DNA of 29,882 nucleotides, from contig CAZWRN010000017.1 of assembly GCA_964636275.1 (NCBI GenBank), forward strand, positions 1 through 29,882, read 5' to 3'. The stretch comes from CAZWRN01 sp964636275. Lineage in GTDB: Bacteria; Patescibacteriota; Microgenomatia; Daviesbacterales; UBA10151. The position numbers and the translations under genes are program-made. Within the stretch, counting starts at the first letter, position 1, and each line of letters opens with the position of its first letter. The notes under the pieces are model-generated. The model did not search any database, was not told the DNA's origin, and saw only the letters and a program-made list of their open reading frames with translations. Shown here piece by piece: positions 1-6,941 of this stretch.

Positions 1-110
1 ATGATCAGATAAATAGCGATTAAGTAATTTAACAATTTTGGAAAAATTAAAATTAATACACCAAAGATTAAAGCGGTTAATCCATTCATGTTCATAAAGT
101 TGATAGTCAT
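1..110 (-). CDS. DUF3096-like small membrane protein (partial, cut by window edge)
   Basis: Reading leftward from an ATG at 110, the frame stays open for 36 codons to the window edge, so the C-terminus is missing. After a short polar start the peptide is almost entirely hydrophobic and contains IFGVLILIFPKLLNYLIAIY. This matches the G-IL-IFP-LLNY-VAIYLI pattern of DUF3096, a family of roughly 50-residue membrane proteins of unknown function, as I recall it. A TAAGAT hexamer lies six bases before the ATG, fitting the leaderless pattern of neighbouring genes. It is divergent from the DUF1801 gene. Seen: open frame, hydrophobicity and motif. Inferred: the family assignment. Confidence 0.65.
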   Translation of the reverse strand, partial: MTINFMNMNGLTALIFGVLILIFPKLLNYLIAIYLI

Positions 111-116
111 ATTTCT

Positions 117-122
117 ATCTTA
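117..122 (-). promoter_or_regulatory. Possible -10 box of the DUF3096-like gene
   Basis: TAAGAT on the minus strand, six bases before the ATG at 110. No convincing -35 was found. The call rests on the same geometry recurring at other genes in the window. Confidence 0.3.
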
Positions 123-144
123 AAACTCATCAATAAAACTTAGG

Positions 145-173
145 TTAAAAATCAATAAGAAATAGGTTAAAAT
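145..173 (+). promoter_or_regulatory. Promoter of the DUF1801 gene (leaderless geometry)
   Basis: TTAAAA (145-150), a 17-base spacer and TAAAAT (168-173), followed by only seven bases before the ATG at 181. Transcription would begin at or next to the start codon. Confidence 0.5.
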
Positions 174-180
174 AGTTGAT

Positions 181-600
181 ATGAATATGTTTAAAGTGAC
201 TGATGCCAAAAATCCTCAGGAATATATCGCCAAAATCGATGAACCACGCAAATCAGAAATACAAAAGCTACATGATCTGATCCGAAAATACGCTCCAAAA
301 CTTGAGCCTTTTATGATCTCTGGGATGATCGGCTATGGGAAATATCACTATAAATATGCCTCAGGCCGAGAAGGGGAATGGTGTACTATCGCTTTGGCTT
401 CGCAAAAAAATTATATCTCAGTCTATATCTGTACGATGGTTGATGATAAATACATCGCTGAAGATTATAAATCCAAACTGCCAAAAGCCTCAATTGGGAA
501 AAGCTGCATTAGATTTAAAAAATTGGCAGATGTCGATGAAAAAATACTTACAGAGATTTTCAAAAAAGCAGCCAGTTTGCCTCCAATGGGAGCAGTTTAG
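181..600 (+). CDS. DUF1801 (YdhG-like) family protein
   Basis: 139-residue soluble protein. The N-terminus (KNPQEYIAKIDEPRKSEIQKLHDLIRK, split here as residues 11-36) and the central ISGMIGYGKYHYKY segment (about 46-59) are typical of DUF1801, where a conserved glycine/tyrosine-rich strand follows the first helices. The later GKSCIRFKKL segment (107-116) corresponds to the family's GKxxlRF motif. The family has a compact alpha/beta fold and no proven biochemical activity, and length matches the usual 110-140 residues. An alternative in-frame ATG lies two codons downstream, but the promoter spacing favours 181. It is a single gene; the next gene has its own possible promoter. Confidence 0.8.
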   Translation: MNMFKVTDAKNPQEYIAKIDEPRKSEIQKLHDLIRKYAPKLEPFMISGMIGYGKYHYKYASGREGEWCTIALASQKNYISVYICTMVDDKYIAEDYKSKLPKASIGKSCIRFKKLADVDEKILTEIFKKAASLPPMGAV

Positions 601-615
601 CTTGTTATATCAGTA

Positions 616-645
616 TTGACTCTTACAGTAATTTTTATGTAAAGT
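616..645 (+). promoter_or_regulatory. Possible promoter of the 120-residue membrane protein
   Basis: TTGACT (616-621), 18 bases, then TAAAGT (640-645), with eight bases to the ATG at 654. The -35 is good and the -10 is weak. Confidence 0.35.
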
Positions 646-653
646 TAAGTTAG

Positions 654-1016
654 ATGAAGATTTTAGATCCTCAGAACGCTCCCGCCAGAATAAAAGCTTT
701 TGCCATCTGGGGCGTATTTCTCTGGGCAGTTGAGATGATTGCTACTTTAGTAATGGGGAATAGGTTTGTGGTTGCCGGAGTGAATATCATTGCTTCTGGT
801 ATAGCTGGTTTTTTCACTGCACAAGCCTTAAAAGGGAAAACCGGTGACAACAACTCTTCGGCTCTATATGGAGCTTTGCCGCCAGTATTTGCAATGGCGA
901 TCAACTTAATTATTTTACTGGTCACAGGGCAGACTCTGAATGGATTATCCTTACCGCTTATTGCGATGGTAGCAGGTGCAATCGGTGGATTTATCTCCCA
1001 ACGAAAAGCTAAATAA
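654..1016 (+). CDS. Small four-helix membrane protein, function unknown
   Basis: 120 residues with four hydrophobic segments at about 14-34, 39-58, 70-91 and 98-114, the last two rich in Gly and Ala. A short polar loop (60-70) splits the protein into two halves and the C-terminus is basic (SQRKAK), suggesting a cytoplasmic tail. I do not recognise a family. The size and 2+2 helix layout are compatible with a small channel, an assembly factor or an immunity-type protein, but nothing in the sequence decides between them. It is an independent plus-strand gene. Confidence 0.7.
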   Translation: MKILDPQNAPARIKAFAIWGVFLWAVEMIATLVMGNRFVVAGVNIIASGIAGFFTAQALKGKTGDNNSSALYGALPPVFAMAINLIILLVTGQTLNGLSLPLIAMVAGAIGGFISQRKAK

Positions 1017-1094
1017 CCAAATTCATTTCAATTTCTCATCAGGTACGCTAATATAGATACAATGCCATACTCTCTATTTGAGCTCTAGAGCATC

Positions 1095-1100
1095 TATAAT
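1095..1100 (+). promoter_or_regulatory. TATAAT box immediately before the kinase gene
   Basis: A perfect TATAAT ends two bases before the ATG at 1103. This is too close for transcription to start upstream of the ATG in the usual way. Either the real -10 lies further upstream (for example TACAAT near 1058) or a later start codon is used. Recorded because it departs from the 5-9 base spacing at other genes. Confidence 0.3.
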
Positions 1101-1102
1101 CT

Positions 1103-2332
1103 ATGACATTTGATAAACCAGTTGACATCACAATTTTTAACGACTTTTTTAAAAAAAGACCTGAAGTTTTGCCCGATCAGTTAACACAAAATCTCCAGCA
1201 GTACTATCTGCCGTATGTCCAAAAATTGATTGAAATAAAAAAAAAGAAGGGTGTAGATGATGGGATTATTATCGGGGTCTCCGCCATACAGGGAGCCGGA
1301 AAAACCACCCAGGGAGAGATACTGGAGATTTTGCTCCAACATTTTGGCTATTCATCGGTCTCTCGTTCGATAGATGACCATTACATCACACACAGCCAAC
1401 TGACCGCTTTGCGTCGGCAGGATCCCAGATTTATTAGAAGAGGGGTGACCCATGATATACCGCTGGCCATTATCGATCTAAGCAACCTCCAAAAGATGGC
1501 TGACCAGCCGATCATTGTGTCTGGATATGACAAGGGGGCTCACCATGGGGATGGCGATCGTTTCCGCTGGGTCAATCTGGATCCTGGTGTTCAACTGACG
1601 GCCACTGTCAGTATGGAGACAGTTACTATCGATCAGACGGAGCAGCAGTGCCCGGTGATTAAACTCACCAGTTTGACCTACAATCAAATTGAGATTTTAA
1701 TGTCAGAAAAGATGGGTTCATATGTTCCGGTGATAGAGCCATTGCTGCCAGCAGACTTGGTGAGTTTTCTAAAAAATCATCTCGATAAACAGCTTACTAT
1801 CGATCTGGCTGGCAAAGACCAGATCAGATTTAGAAATTCTAATGAGATCACTGTTGATAAAAAATCTTTACCCAATGGCTGGCGAGTAATAGAGCGAAAA
1901 CCGGATTTTATCTTTTATGATGGCTGGATGCTGGGCGCCAGAAAAGTCGATGATGAATCAGTTTTTAGCTCAGGATTGCCAGCTTTGGAAAAACCTGAAG
2001 ATCAGGAGTTTGCTAAAATGGTCAATAAAAAACTGGAAAATTACTATCCGTTGTGGCAGATGTTTGAATTTTTAAACGTTTTATATGTCAAAAATTACGA
2101 AATGAGTCTGAAATGGCGCGATCAAGCGGAAGAGGTATTAAGAAAAAAGGGTAGCGGTATGAGTAGTGAGGAGATCAAACAATTTGTTTATTACTTTTGG
2201 CGCAGTGTACATCCGGGTATTCATATCAAAAATCTGGCCTATGACGCACTACATACCAATCAGGTTGTCATCATCAATGATGACCATTCAGTTGGTCAAT
2301 TGTATACCCCAAGTAATCTCCCACAGATATAA
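1103..2332 (+). CDS. D-glycerate 3-kinase-like P-loop kinase with a ~100-residue insertion
   Basis: 409 residues, probably a cytoplasmic ATP-dependent small-molecule kinase of the glycerate kinase/phosphoribulokinase-like group. The P-loop is AIQGAGKTT (61-69). It is followed by SIDDHY (89-94, in place of the family's Asp-Asp-Phe-Tyr), RGVTHDIP (113-120, family RGxPGTHD), YDKG (142-145) and GDGDR (149-153). These are ordered as in GLYK/Tda10 proteins, where they bind ATP and the acid substrate. The next family landmark, EGW, appears as DGWMLG only at 273-278, leaving about 110 intervening residues (157-270) that look strand-rich; relatives are usually near 300 residues. The C-terminal GSGMSSEEIKQFV (350-362) is also family-like. 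Two conserved positions are altered (P-loop first Gly to Ala; EGW to DGW), so substrate identity is uncertain. Confidence 0.75.
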   Translation: MTFDKPVDITIFNDFFKKRPEVLPDQLTQNLQQYYLPYVQKLIEIKKKKGVDDGIIIGVSAIQGAGKTTQGEILEILLQHFGYSSVSRSIDDHYITHSQLTALRRQDPRFIRRGVTHDIPLAIIDLSNLQKMADQPIIVSGYDKGAHHGDGDRFRWVNLDPGVQLTATVSMETVTIDQTEQQCPVIKLTSLTYNQIEILMSEKMGSYVPVIEPLLPADLVSFLKNHLDKQLTIDLAGKDQIRFRNSNEITVDKKSLPNGWRVIERKPDFIFYDGWMLGARKVDDESVFSSGLPALEKPEDQEFAKMVNKKLENYYPLWQMFEFLNVLYVKNYEMSLKWRDQAEEVLRKKGSGMSSEEIKQFVYYFWRSVHPGIHIKNLAYDALHTNQVVIINDDHSVGQLYTPSNLPQI

Positions 2333-2335
2333 AAG

Positions 2336-2364
2336 TTGGCAATAATTAAAAGTTAAGTTATAAT
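2336..2364 (+). promoter_or_regulatory. Strong promoter of the MgtC/DUF4010 gene (leaderless)
   Basis: TTGGCA (2336-2341), a 17-base spacer and perfect TATAAT (2359-2364), then eight bases to the ATG at 2373. The start site would coincide with the ATG. Confidence 0.75.
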
Positions 2365-2372
2365 CCCAACTT

Positions 2373-3722
2373 ATGGATTTGTTGGATATTCCATTTAAAA
2401 TTGCAATCTCTTTTGCATTAGGGGCCGTAGTAGGTTTAGAAAGAGAGATCAATGAACAAAAAGACCTCAAAGGAGACAATAAAGGCAGACATGCCGTCCT
2501 GGGACTCCGGACCTTTTCATTGATTGGCGGGCTGGGGGCTTTAACCGGATTTTTGTTTTTTTCACAGCCATTTTTCGCCGGATTGCTTGCCTTCGCAGTG
2601 TTTGTTTTATTAGCGATTTTCTATGTCTTTGACAGCTATTTCACCAAAGATATCGGAGTGACCACCGAAGTCTCATTTTTATACACCTATGTTTTGGGCT
2701 TTTTAATTGCCACCGGCGTAGTACCAGTCCAGCTGGTAATTGCGATAACTGTTGTTTTAGTTTTACTGATGTCACGCAAAGAGGATATTAAAAATTTCGT
2801 CGGAACGATCAAAAAAACCGAGATCAATGCCCTGGTTAGTTTTGCCATTTTAGCCTTTGTCATTTTACCGTTTCTTCCCAATACTACCTATGCTCTATCA
2901 GATTTTCAGGGCATAGAGGCCTTTTTGAAAAATATCGGCTGGGGGGATCATGCGCTGACAGATTTAGAGTTAATTAATCCGTTCAAACTCTGGCTGATAG
3001 TCGTACTTATCACCGGTGTTGATCTGTTGGGATATGTATTAGAAAGGACAATTGGCAAAAGCAAAGGCTGGCTAGTTGCCTCATTAGTGGGTGGTTTTGT
3101 CTCATCGACAGCGACTACTATTTCCATTGCTCAGGAAAGTAAAACTACCAAAAAAGTTAACCCTCTGGTTGCCGGGGCGATTTTGGCTACTTTAGTGAGT
3201 TTTATACCAGTTATTTTATTGTTGGCTTCTCTCAATGTCACTTTACTGCTCAACTTTTTACCTGTCCTGGCTGCTGTTTCACTGGCTGCGCTACTGATCG
3301 GTGTATTCTTTCTTAAAACTGGCTCAAGTGCCAACAAGCAAACAGCAACAGCCGAAAAAATTGACGAATCACACAAAATATTTTCCCTGATCTCAGCGCT
3401 AAGATTTATGGGTATTTATCTGCTGATCAATGTTTCTTCAAAAATAGCGATCGAGTTTTTTGGCAGCAGTGGTTTTTTAATCACCTCAGCTATCGGATCG
3501 CTGACCGGAATAGATGCCGTTGTTATAAATACAGCTCAGCTGACCGGGATTCGGATTGATCAAAATTTGGGTGTCTGGGCACTTGTAATGGCAAATGCGG
3601 TCAATTTACTGGCAAAATCAGTGTATTCATTTATCCAGGGAAGTCGCGAATTTGCTCTTAAATATCTTGCCAGTATGGTAGCTATCATAGCAGTGAGTTT
3701 GGTGGCTGCACTGGTTTTTTAA
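2373..3722 (+). CDS. MgtC/SapB family integral membrane protein with DUF4010 domain
   Basis: 449 residues, strongly hydrophobic throughout. The N-terminal MgtC-like part carries the family's GLERE motif (21-25) and GLRTFSL (44-50) in the first membrane unit. After about residue 190 the protein continues as a DUF4010-type membrane domain with further helices, including the SLVGGFVSSTATT segment typical of that domain. MgtC proteins support growth at low magnesium or modulate ATP synthase in pathogens; the two-domain MgtC-DUF4010 form is common in environmental bacteria and archaea with unproven function, perhaps ion homeostasis. The start is fixed by the strong promoter just upstream. It is a single gene between independently promoted neighbours. 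Confidence 0.85.
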   Translation: MDLLDIPFKIAISFALGAVVGLEREINEQKDLKGDNKGRHAVLGLRTFSLIGGLGALTGFLFFSQPFFAGLLAFAVFVLLAIFYVFDSYFTKDIGVTTEVSFLYTYVLGFLIATGVVPVQLVIAITVVLVLLMSRKEDIKNFVGTIKKTEINALVSFAILAFVILPFLPNTTYALSDFQGIEAFLKNIGWGDHALTDLELINPFKLWLIVVLITGVDLLGYVLERTIGKSKGWLVASLVGGFVSSTATTISIAQESKTTKKVNPLVAGAILATLVSFIPVILLLASLNVTLLLNFLPVLAAVSLAALLIGVFFLKTGSSANKQTATAEKIDESHKIFSLISALRFMGIYLLINVSSKIAIEFFGSSGFLITSAIGSLTGIDAVVINTAQLTGIRIDQNLGVWALVMANAVNLLAKSVYSFIQGSREFALKYLASMVAIIAVSLVAALVF

Positions 3723-3726
3723 AATT

Positions 3727-3754
3727 TTGACAAAAGTATTAAACTCTGTATACT
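3727..3754 (+). promoter_or_regulatory. Consensus promoter of the exported Cys protein gene (leaderless)
   Basis: Perfect TTGACA (3727-3732), a 16-base spacer and TATACT (3749-3754), six bases before the ATG at 3761. The -35 starts four bases after the previous stop codon. Confidence 0.75.
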
Positions 3755-3760
3755 ACCGAT

Positions 3761-4447
3761 ATGGGAAATAAAGTTGTTATTGGTATTTTAGTGATTATTA
3801 CTCTGATTTTAGCTGGGGCAGGGGTGACCTGGTTTAAAAATAGTGCTTCACTCAAAACTGATCAGCCAGCGCTCGAAGCAACAACCTCCCCAGCAGCTCA
3901 AGCCTCTGTCTCATCTGATACCAGGATGGCTTTAAAAGATCTCTTTTCCTCATCCAAAAGCCAAAAATGCACTTTTTCTGACACAAATTCCGGTTCATCG
4001 GGGACTATTTATATGAGTGATGGCAAAATGAGGGGAGATTTTACCAGTGTTAGTCAGGGGCAGACTGCAATGTCTCATATGATCGTGCAAAACAATACAA
4101 GTTTTGTTTGGACGGATGCATCAGATCAGGGAGTAAAGTTGTCCTATGAAAAAGTTGCTCAGCTGACATCAGCTAGCGCTTCAGCTCAAACTAGTGGTGC
4201 TACTATGCCAATCAGTCTTGATCAAAAAGTAAGTTATGAATGCAGCTCTTGGACTTTGGATCCAACGTTACTTACTTTGCCGACAACTGTCAAATTCAAT
4301 GATTTTTCTAGTCTGATCCCACAAATTAAAGCCAGTGGAAATGCCAGTGGCGCTGCCACTACTGATATCAAAAGTGATGCCTGCAAAGCTTGCGACCAGC
4401 TTACTGGTTCACCACGCGAACAGTGCCGCAAAGCCCTCTCTTGCTAG
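3761..4447 (+). CDS. Membrane-anchored extracytoplasmic protein with six cysteines, function unknown
   Basis: 228 residues. Residues 5-25 form an N-terminal membrane anchor or uncleaved signal, followed by a Thr/Ser/Ala-rich linker (30-55). The folded part alternates strands and turns (KCTFSD, GTIYMSDGKMRGDF, MIVQNNTSFVWTD, KVSYEC), reminiscent of half-barrel LolA/LppX-like carriers that bind lipid, but this is only a pattern resemblance. Cysteines lie at 70, 161, 208, 211, 222 and 228: an even number, three or four of them clustered in a C-terminal tail with CKAC and a final Cys, suggesting disulfides outside the membrane. No lipobox is visible. I cannot name a family. Confidence 0.7.
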   Translation: MGNKVVIGILVIITLILAGAGVTWFKNSASLKTDQPALEATTSPAAQASVSSDTRMALKDLFSSSKSQKCTFSDTNSGSSGTIYMSDGKMRGDFTSVSQGQTAMSHMIVQNNTSFVWTDASDQGVKLSYEKVAQLTSASASAQTSGATMPISLDQKVSYECSSWTLDPTLLTLPTTVKFNDFSSLIPQIKASGNASGAATTDIKSDACKACDQLTGSPREQCRKALSC

Positions 4448-4478
4448 ACTCATAGTTTATTTTAAAACGATTTTTAGG

Positions 4479-4484
4479 TATAAT
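4479..4484 (+). promoter_or_regulatory. -10 box of the HTH protein gene (leaderless)
   Basis: Perfect TATAAT, seven bases before the ATG at 4492. The hexamer 17 bases upstream is TTTATT (4456-4461), a weak -35. Confidence 0.6.
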
Positions 4485-4491
4485 TCCTGAC

Positions 4492-5541
4492 ATGAGAAAT
4501 TATCGATTGGAAAGAGAAGTAAGAAAAGCCGAAATATCAACTGATCCTCTACAGGCAGCTATTAATCAAATGTATTCAGTACGTCCAAGATCCTTGCCTA
4601 CAGGTGAAGAGATAATCAAGCAAATAATGAGAAAAAAAGCTGCGAGGAGAAGTGAGTTTACTGAGTCTGCTGATTTCCCTGGTTTATTTTTTAAAAAAAC
4701 CCCAATTCAACGATGGCTAGAGTTGAATAAAGCTGAGTATTGGGAAACCGCGTATGATTTTATGCATCGAGTTTATCGAGTTGAACAAATCGCCCCAAAA
4801 GAATTAGCTATCCAGTGGGAAGTGTCAAAATATGTAGTGAATCATGAATTGCGGGCAGCTGGTGTACCACCACTTCATAGTTCAGAGTATATTGATCCAC
4901 ACCGAGCTGCCACAGCTAAAAGATGGGAAGATCGAGAGAAGCGGAAAAATACTCAAGTAAATTTAAGAAAAGCCTGGATTGAAAATAAAGCCAAACGAAT
5001 TATGTGTACTCAATCTAATGCAGCAAAAGAATTACGTCGAGTTTCGATACAACAGGCTAGACATCGAAATGGCAATCAAGGCAGAAGTACAAAAGCTTTT
5101 CAAAGAATGGTAACAGAACAAGTTGGAGTCAAAGAGAGAGAAAAAAAAGAGGTATTAGGAGATAATCCAAAAGAACGACTGAAAGAATTATTTGAAGTAC
5201 AGGGGTTAAGTTATCAGGCAGCTGTAATTGCTCTCAAACATGCAGTTTCCGCCACTACAATTAGACGGTGGAGTATTGAAGAAGGAACATTAGGATTGCC
5301 AACCACTACTCATGATGGATTAAAAGCCAGTCAGTATGAAAGGTATGTGGAAATTTATTCTAAAAAGGATCACTGGGGTATCCTAACTTCGAGACAACAA
5401 GAAGTATTAGCTCTTATCAAAAATGAGTCTGGAAAGTTTAGACAAAATCAAGAAATTGCCGATATTATGGGAGTTACGACAGCAGCTGTAATTTATCTGA
5501 TAAAAAAAGCGAGTCAAACATTATCAGCATTAGAGCCTTAA
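4492..5541 (+). CDS. Multi-helix-turn-helix DNA-binding protein, probable regulator
   Basis: 349 residues, soluble, very basic (many Lys/Arg, especially 140-220). The clearest domain is C-terminal (about 297-346): LTSRQQEVLALI, then QNQEIADIMGVTTAAVIYLI, the recognition-helix layout of sigma-70 region 4/LuxR-type HTHs. Two further HTH-like stretches are visible: SYQAAVIALKHAVSATTIRRW (240-260, split here) and KELAIQWEVSKYVVNHELRAAG (103-124). The protein may therefore bind extended or repeated DNA sites. No receiver, ligand or sigma region 2 domain is visible, so it is not an ordinary sigma factor or two-component regulator. It is a single gene; the target is unknown. Confidence 0.7.
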   Translation: MRNYRLEREVRKAEISTDPLQAAINQMYSVRPRSLPTGEEIIKQIMRKKAARRSEFTESADFPGLFFKKTPIQRWLELNKAEYWETAYDFMHRVYRVEQIAPKELAIQWEVSKYVVNHELRAAGVPPLHSSEYIDPHRAATAKRWEDREKRKNTQVNLRKAWIENKAKRIMCTQSNAAKELRRVSIQQARHRNGNQGRSTKAFQRMVTEQVGVKEREKKEVLGDNPKERLKELFEVQGLSYQAAVIALKHAVSATTIRRWSIEEGTLGLPTTTHDGLKASQYERYVEIYSKKDHWGILTSRQQEVLALIKNESGKFRQNQEIADIMGVTTAAVIYLIKKASQTLSALEP

Positions 5542-5547
5542 AATTGC

Positions 5548-5553
5548 TATACT
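5548..5553 (+). promoter_or_regulatory. -10 box of the MFS gene (leaderless)
   Basis: TATACT, seven bases before the ATG at 5561. No good -35; the expected position falls inside the end of the upstream gene, so co-transcription is also possible. Confidence 0.45.
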
Positions 5554-5560
5554 AAATGGC

Positions 5561-6805
5561 ATGATTCATCGGTTAAAGCCTTTTTCTTCACTCAAGTTTC
5601 CTTCATTTAGGTTGTACTACTCTGGGACTGTTTTATCTGAGGTAGGATCTCAAATGCAGGTGGTTGCCATCAACTGGCAGATCTATGAGATGACAGGATC
5701 AGCCTGGTCTTTGGGGTTGATTGGTCTGGCTGGTTTTTTAGGTGTGGTGATTTTTGCCTTACCTGCAGGACTTTTGGCAGATAAACACGATCGAAAAAAA
5801 ATATTGCTGCTATCTCAAATCATTCCCTGTATCTTTGCTTTTATTTTAGCAGTAGCAACTTTGACAAATACCGTTACCCCTTGGCTGATTTATGCTATGG
5901 TCTTTCTGACCTTTGCTGCCCGGACTTTCCAGGGGCCGGCCCGACAGGCGATTATTCCTCAGCTGGTACCAAAAGATTATCTAGTCAATGCTTTTTCTTT
6001 ACAGACGATCAGCCGGCAGCTTTCGTTGATCATTGGCCCGGCGATTGCCGGCTTTATGATCCAGTATTTCAATGTAAGTAGTATCTACTGGCTCAATGGT
6101 TTTTCTTTTGTCCTTTATATTGCTACCCTTTTGCCTTTAAAAATTAAGATGCATGAGATGGCGCATGAGATCTCTTATTCATTTAAATCAATGTGGGATG
6201 GAATCCATTTTGTCTGGAGCAGTCCGATCCTTTTTTATACTATGCTGCTAGATTTTATCGCCAACTTTTTCTCTTCGGCGACGACCCTTTTACCCATCTT
6301 CGCCAAGGATATCTTTAGCGTCGGACCTCAAGGTTTGGGTATTTTATATGCTGCTCCAGCGATAGGATCTGTCATCGCCGGGCTGGTGATGGCTTCATTG
6401 GGTAACATCCGCCATCAGGGGAAGATTATTTTAGCTGCTGTGACTTTATATGGCGCAGCCACCGCTTTTTTTGGTCTGACCAATTCATTTTATCTGGCGA
6501 TAATATTGCTTAGTTTAGTTGGGGTGGGGGACATGATCTCCACAGTCCTGCGCAATACGATCCGCAATATTCTCACCCCAGATCATATCAGAGGTCGGAT
6601 GTTGGCGGTCAACACCCTTTTCATTCAAGGGGGGCCCATGATAGGCGAAACAGAAGCAGGTGTTGTGGCGCAATTTTTTGGAGCGCCATTTGCCGTATTT
6701 ACTGGTGGTGTAGCTACAGTCTTTGCCACAGCCTGGATCTGGTGGAAAGTCCCTCAGCTGCGCTATTATCACAATCACACCCTGGATGAAGTCTTTAAGA
6801 AGTGA
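5561..6805 (+). CDS. Major facilitator superfamily exporter (EntS/MFS_3-like)
   Basis: 414 residues with about 12 hydrophobic helices. The loop after helix 2 holds GLLADKHDRKK (70-80), the MFS motif A that controls conformational change. The opening FRLYYSGTVLSEVGSQMQ and the later FLTFAARTFQGPARQAIIPQLVP stretch are typical of the enterobactin-exporter-like MFS_3 group (proton-driven export of siderophores, macrolides or other small molecules). Substrate cannot be read from sequence. It lies 19 bases after the HTH protein gene with its own -10 box; that regulator may control it, but this is inference. It ends with TGA, facing murJ. Confidence 0.88.
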   Translation: MIHRLKPFSSLKFPSFRLYYSGTVLSEVGSQMQVVAINWQIYEMTGSAWSLGLIGLAGFLGVVIFALPAGLLADKHDRKKILLLSQIIPCIFAFILAVATLTNTVTPWLIYAMVFLTFAARTFQGPARQAIIPQLVPKDYLVNAFSLQTISRQLSLIIGPAIAGFMIQYFNVSSIYWLNGFSFVLYIATLLPLKIKMHEMAHEISYSFKSMWDGIHFVWSSPILFYTMLLDFIANFFSSATTLLPIFAKDIFSVGPQGLGILYAAPAIGSVIAGLVMASLGNIRHQGKIILAAVTLYGAATAFFGLTNSFYLAIILLSLVGVGDMISTVLRNTIRNILTPDHIRGRMLAVNTLFIQGGPMIGETEAGVVAQFFGAPFAVFTGGVATVFATAWIWWKVPQLRYYHNHTLDEVFKK

Positions 6806-6807
6806 CA

Positions 6808-6873
6808 AGAGTCAAGATTCAAGGAGTTAAACAAAAAATTAGAGATGAAAAAAACTCCTGGACTCTAGACTCT
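6808..6873 (+). repeat. Imperfect 21-bp inverted repeat in a convergent intergenic region
   Basis: Arms 6808-6828 and 6853-6873 match at 18 of 21 positions as reverse complements, separated by a 24-base A-rich loop. It sits between the MFS stop and the end of murJ, which converge. It may act as a bidirectional transcription terminator, or be a dispersed palindrome; no long U-tract follows on the plus strand. Confidence 0.6.
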
Positions 6874-6941
6874 AGCCACTTGAAATAATCCTGATTGAAC
6901 ACAAAAACTCACTGGTTATAATTTTTCCTCGTCCAGATAGT

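Noticed and set aside
1236..1245. Poly-A run in the kinase gene as a phase-variation tract
   Set aside because: Single short homopolymer in an AT-rich gene encoding a Lys stretch; no sign of frame disruption.
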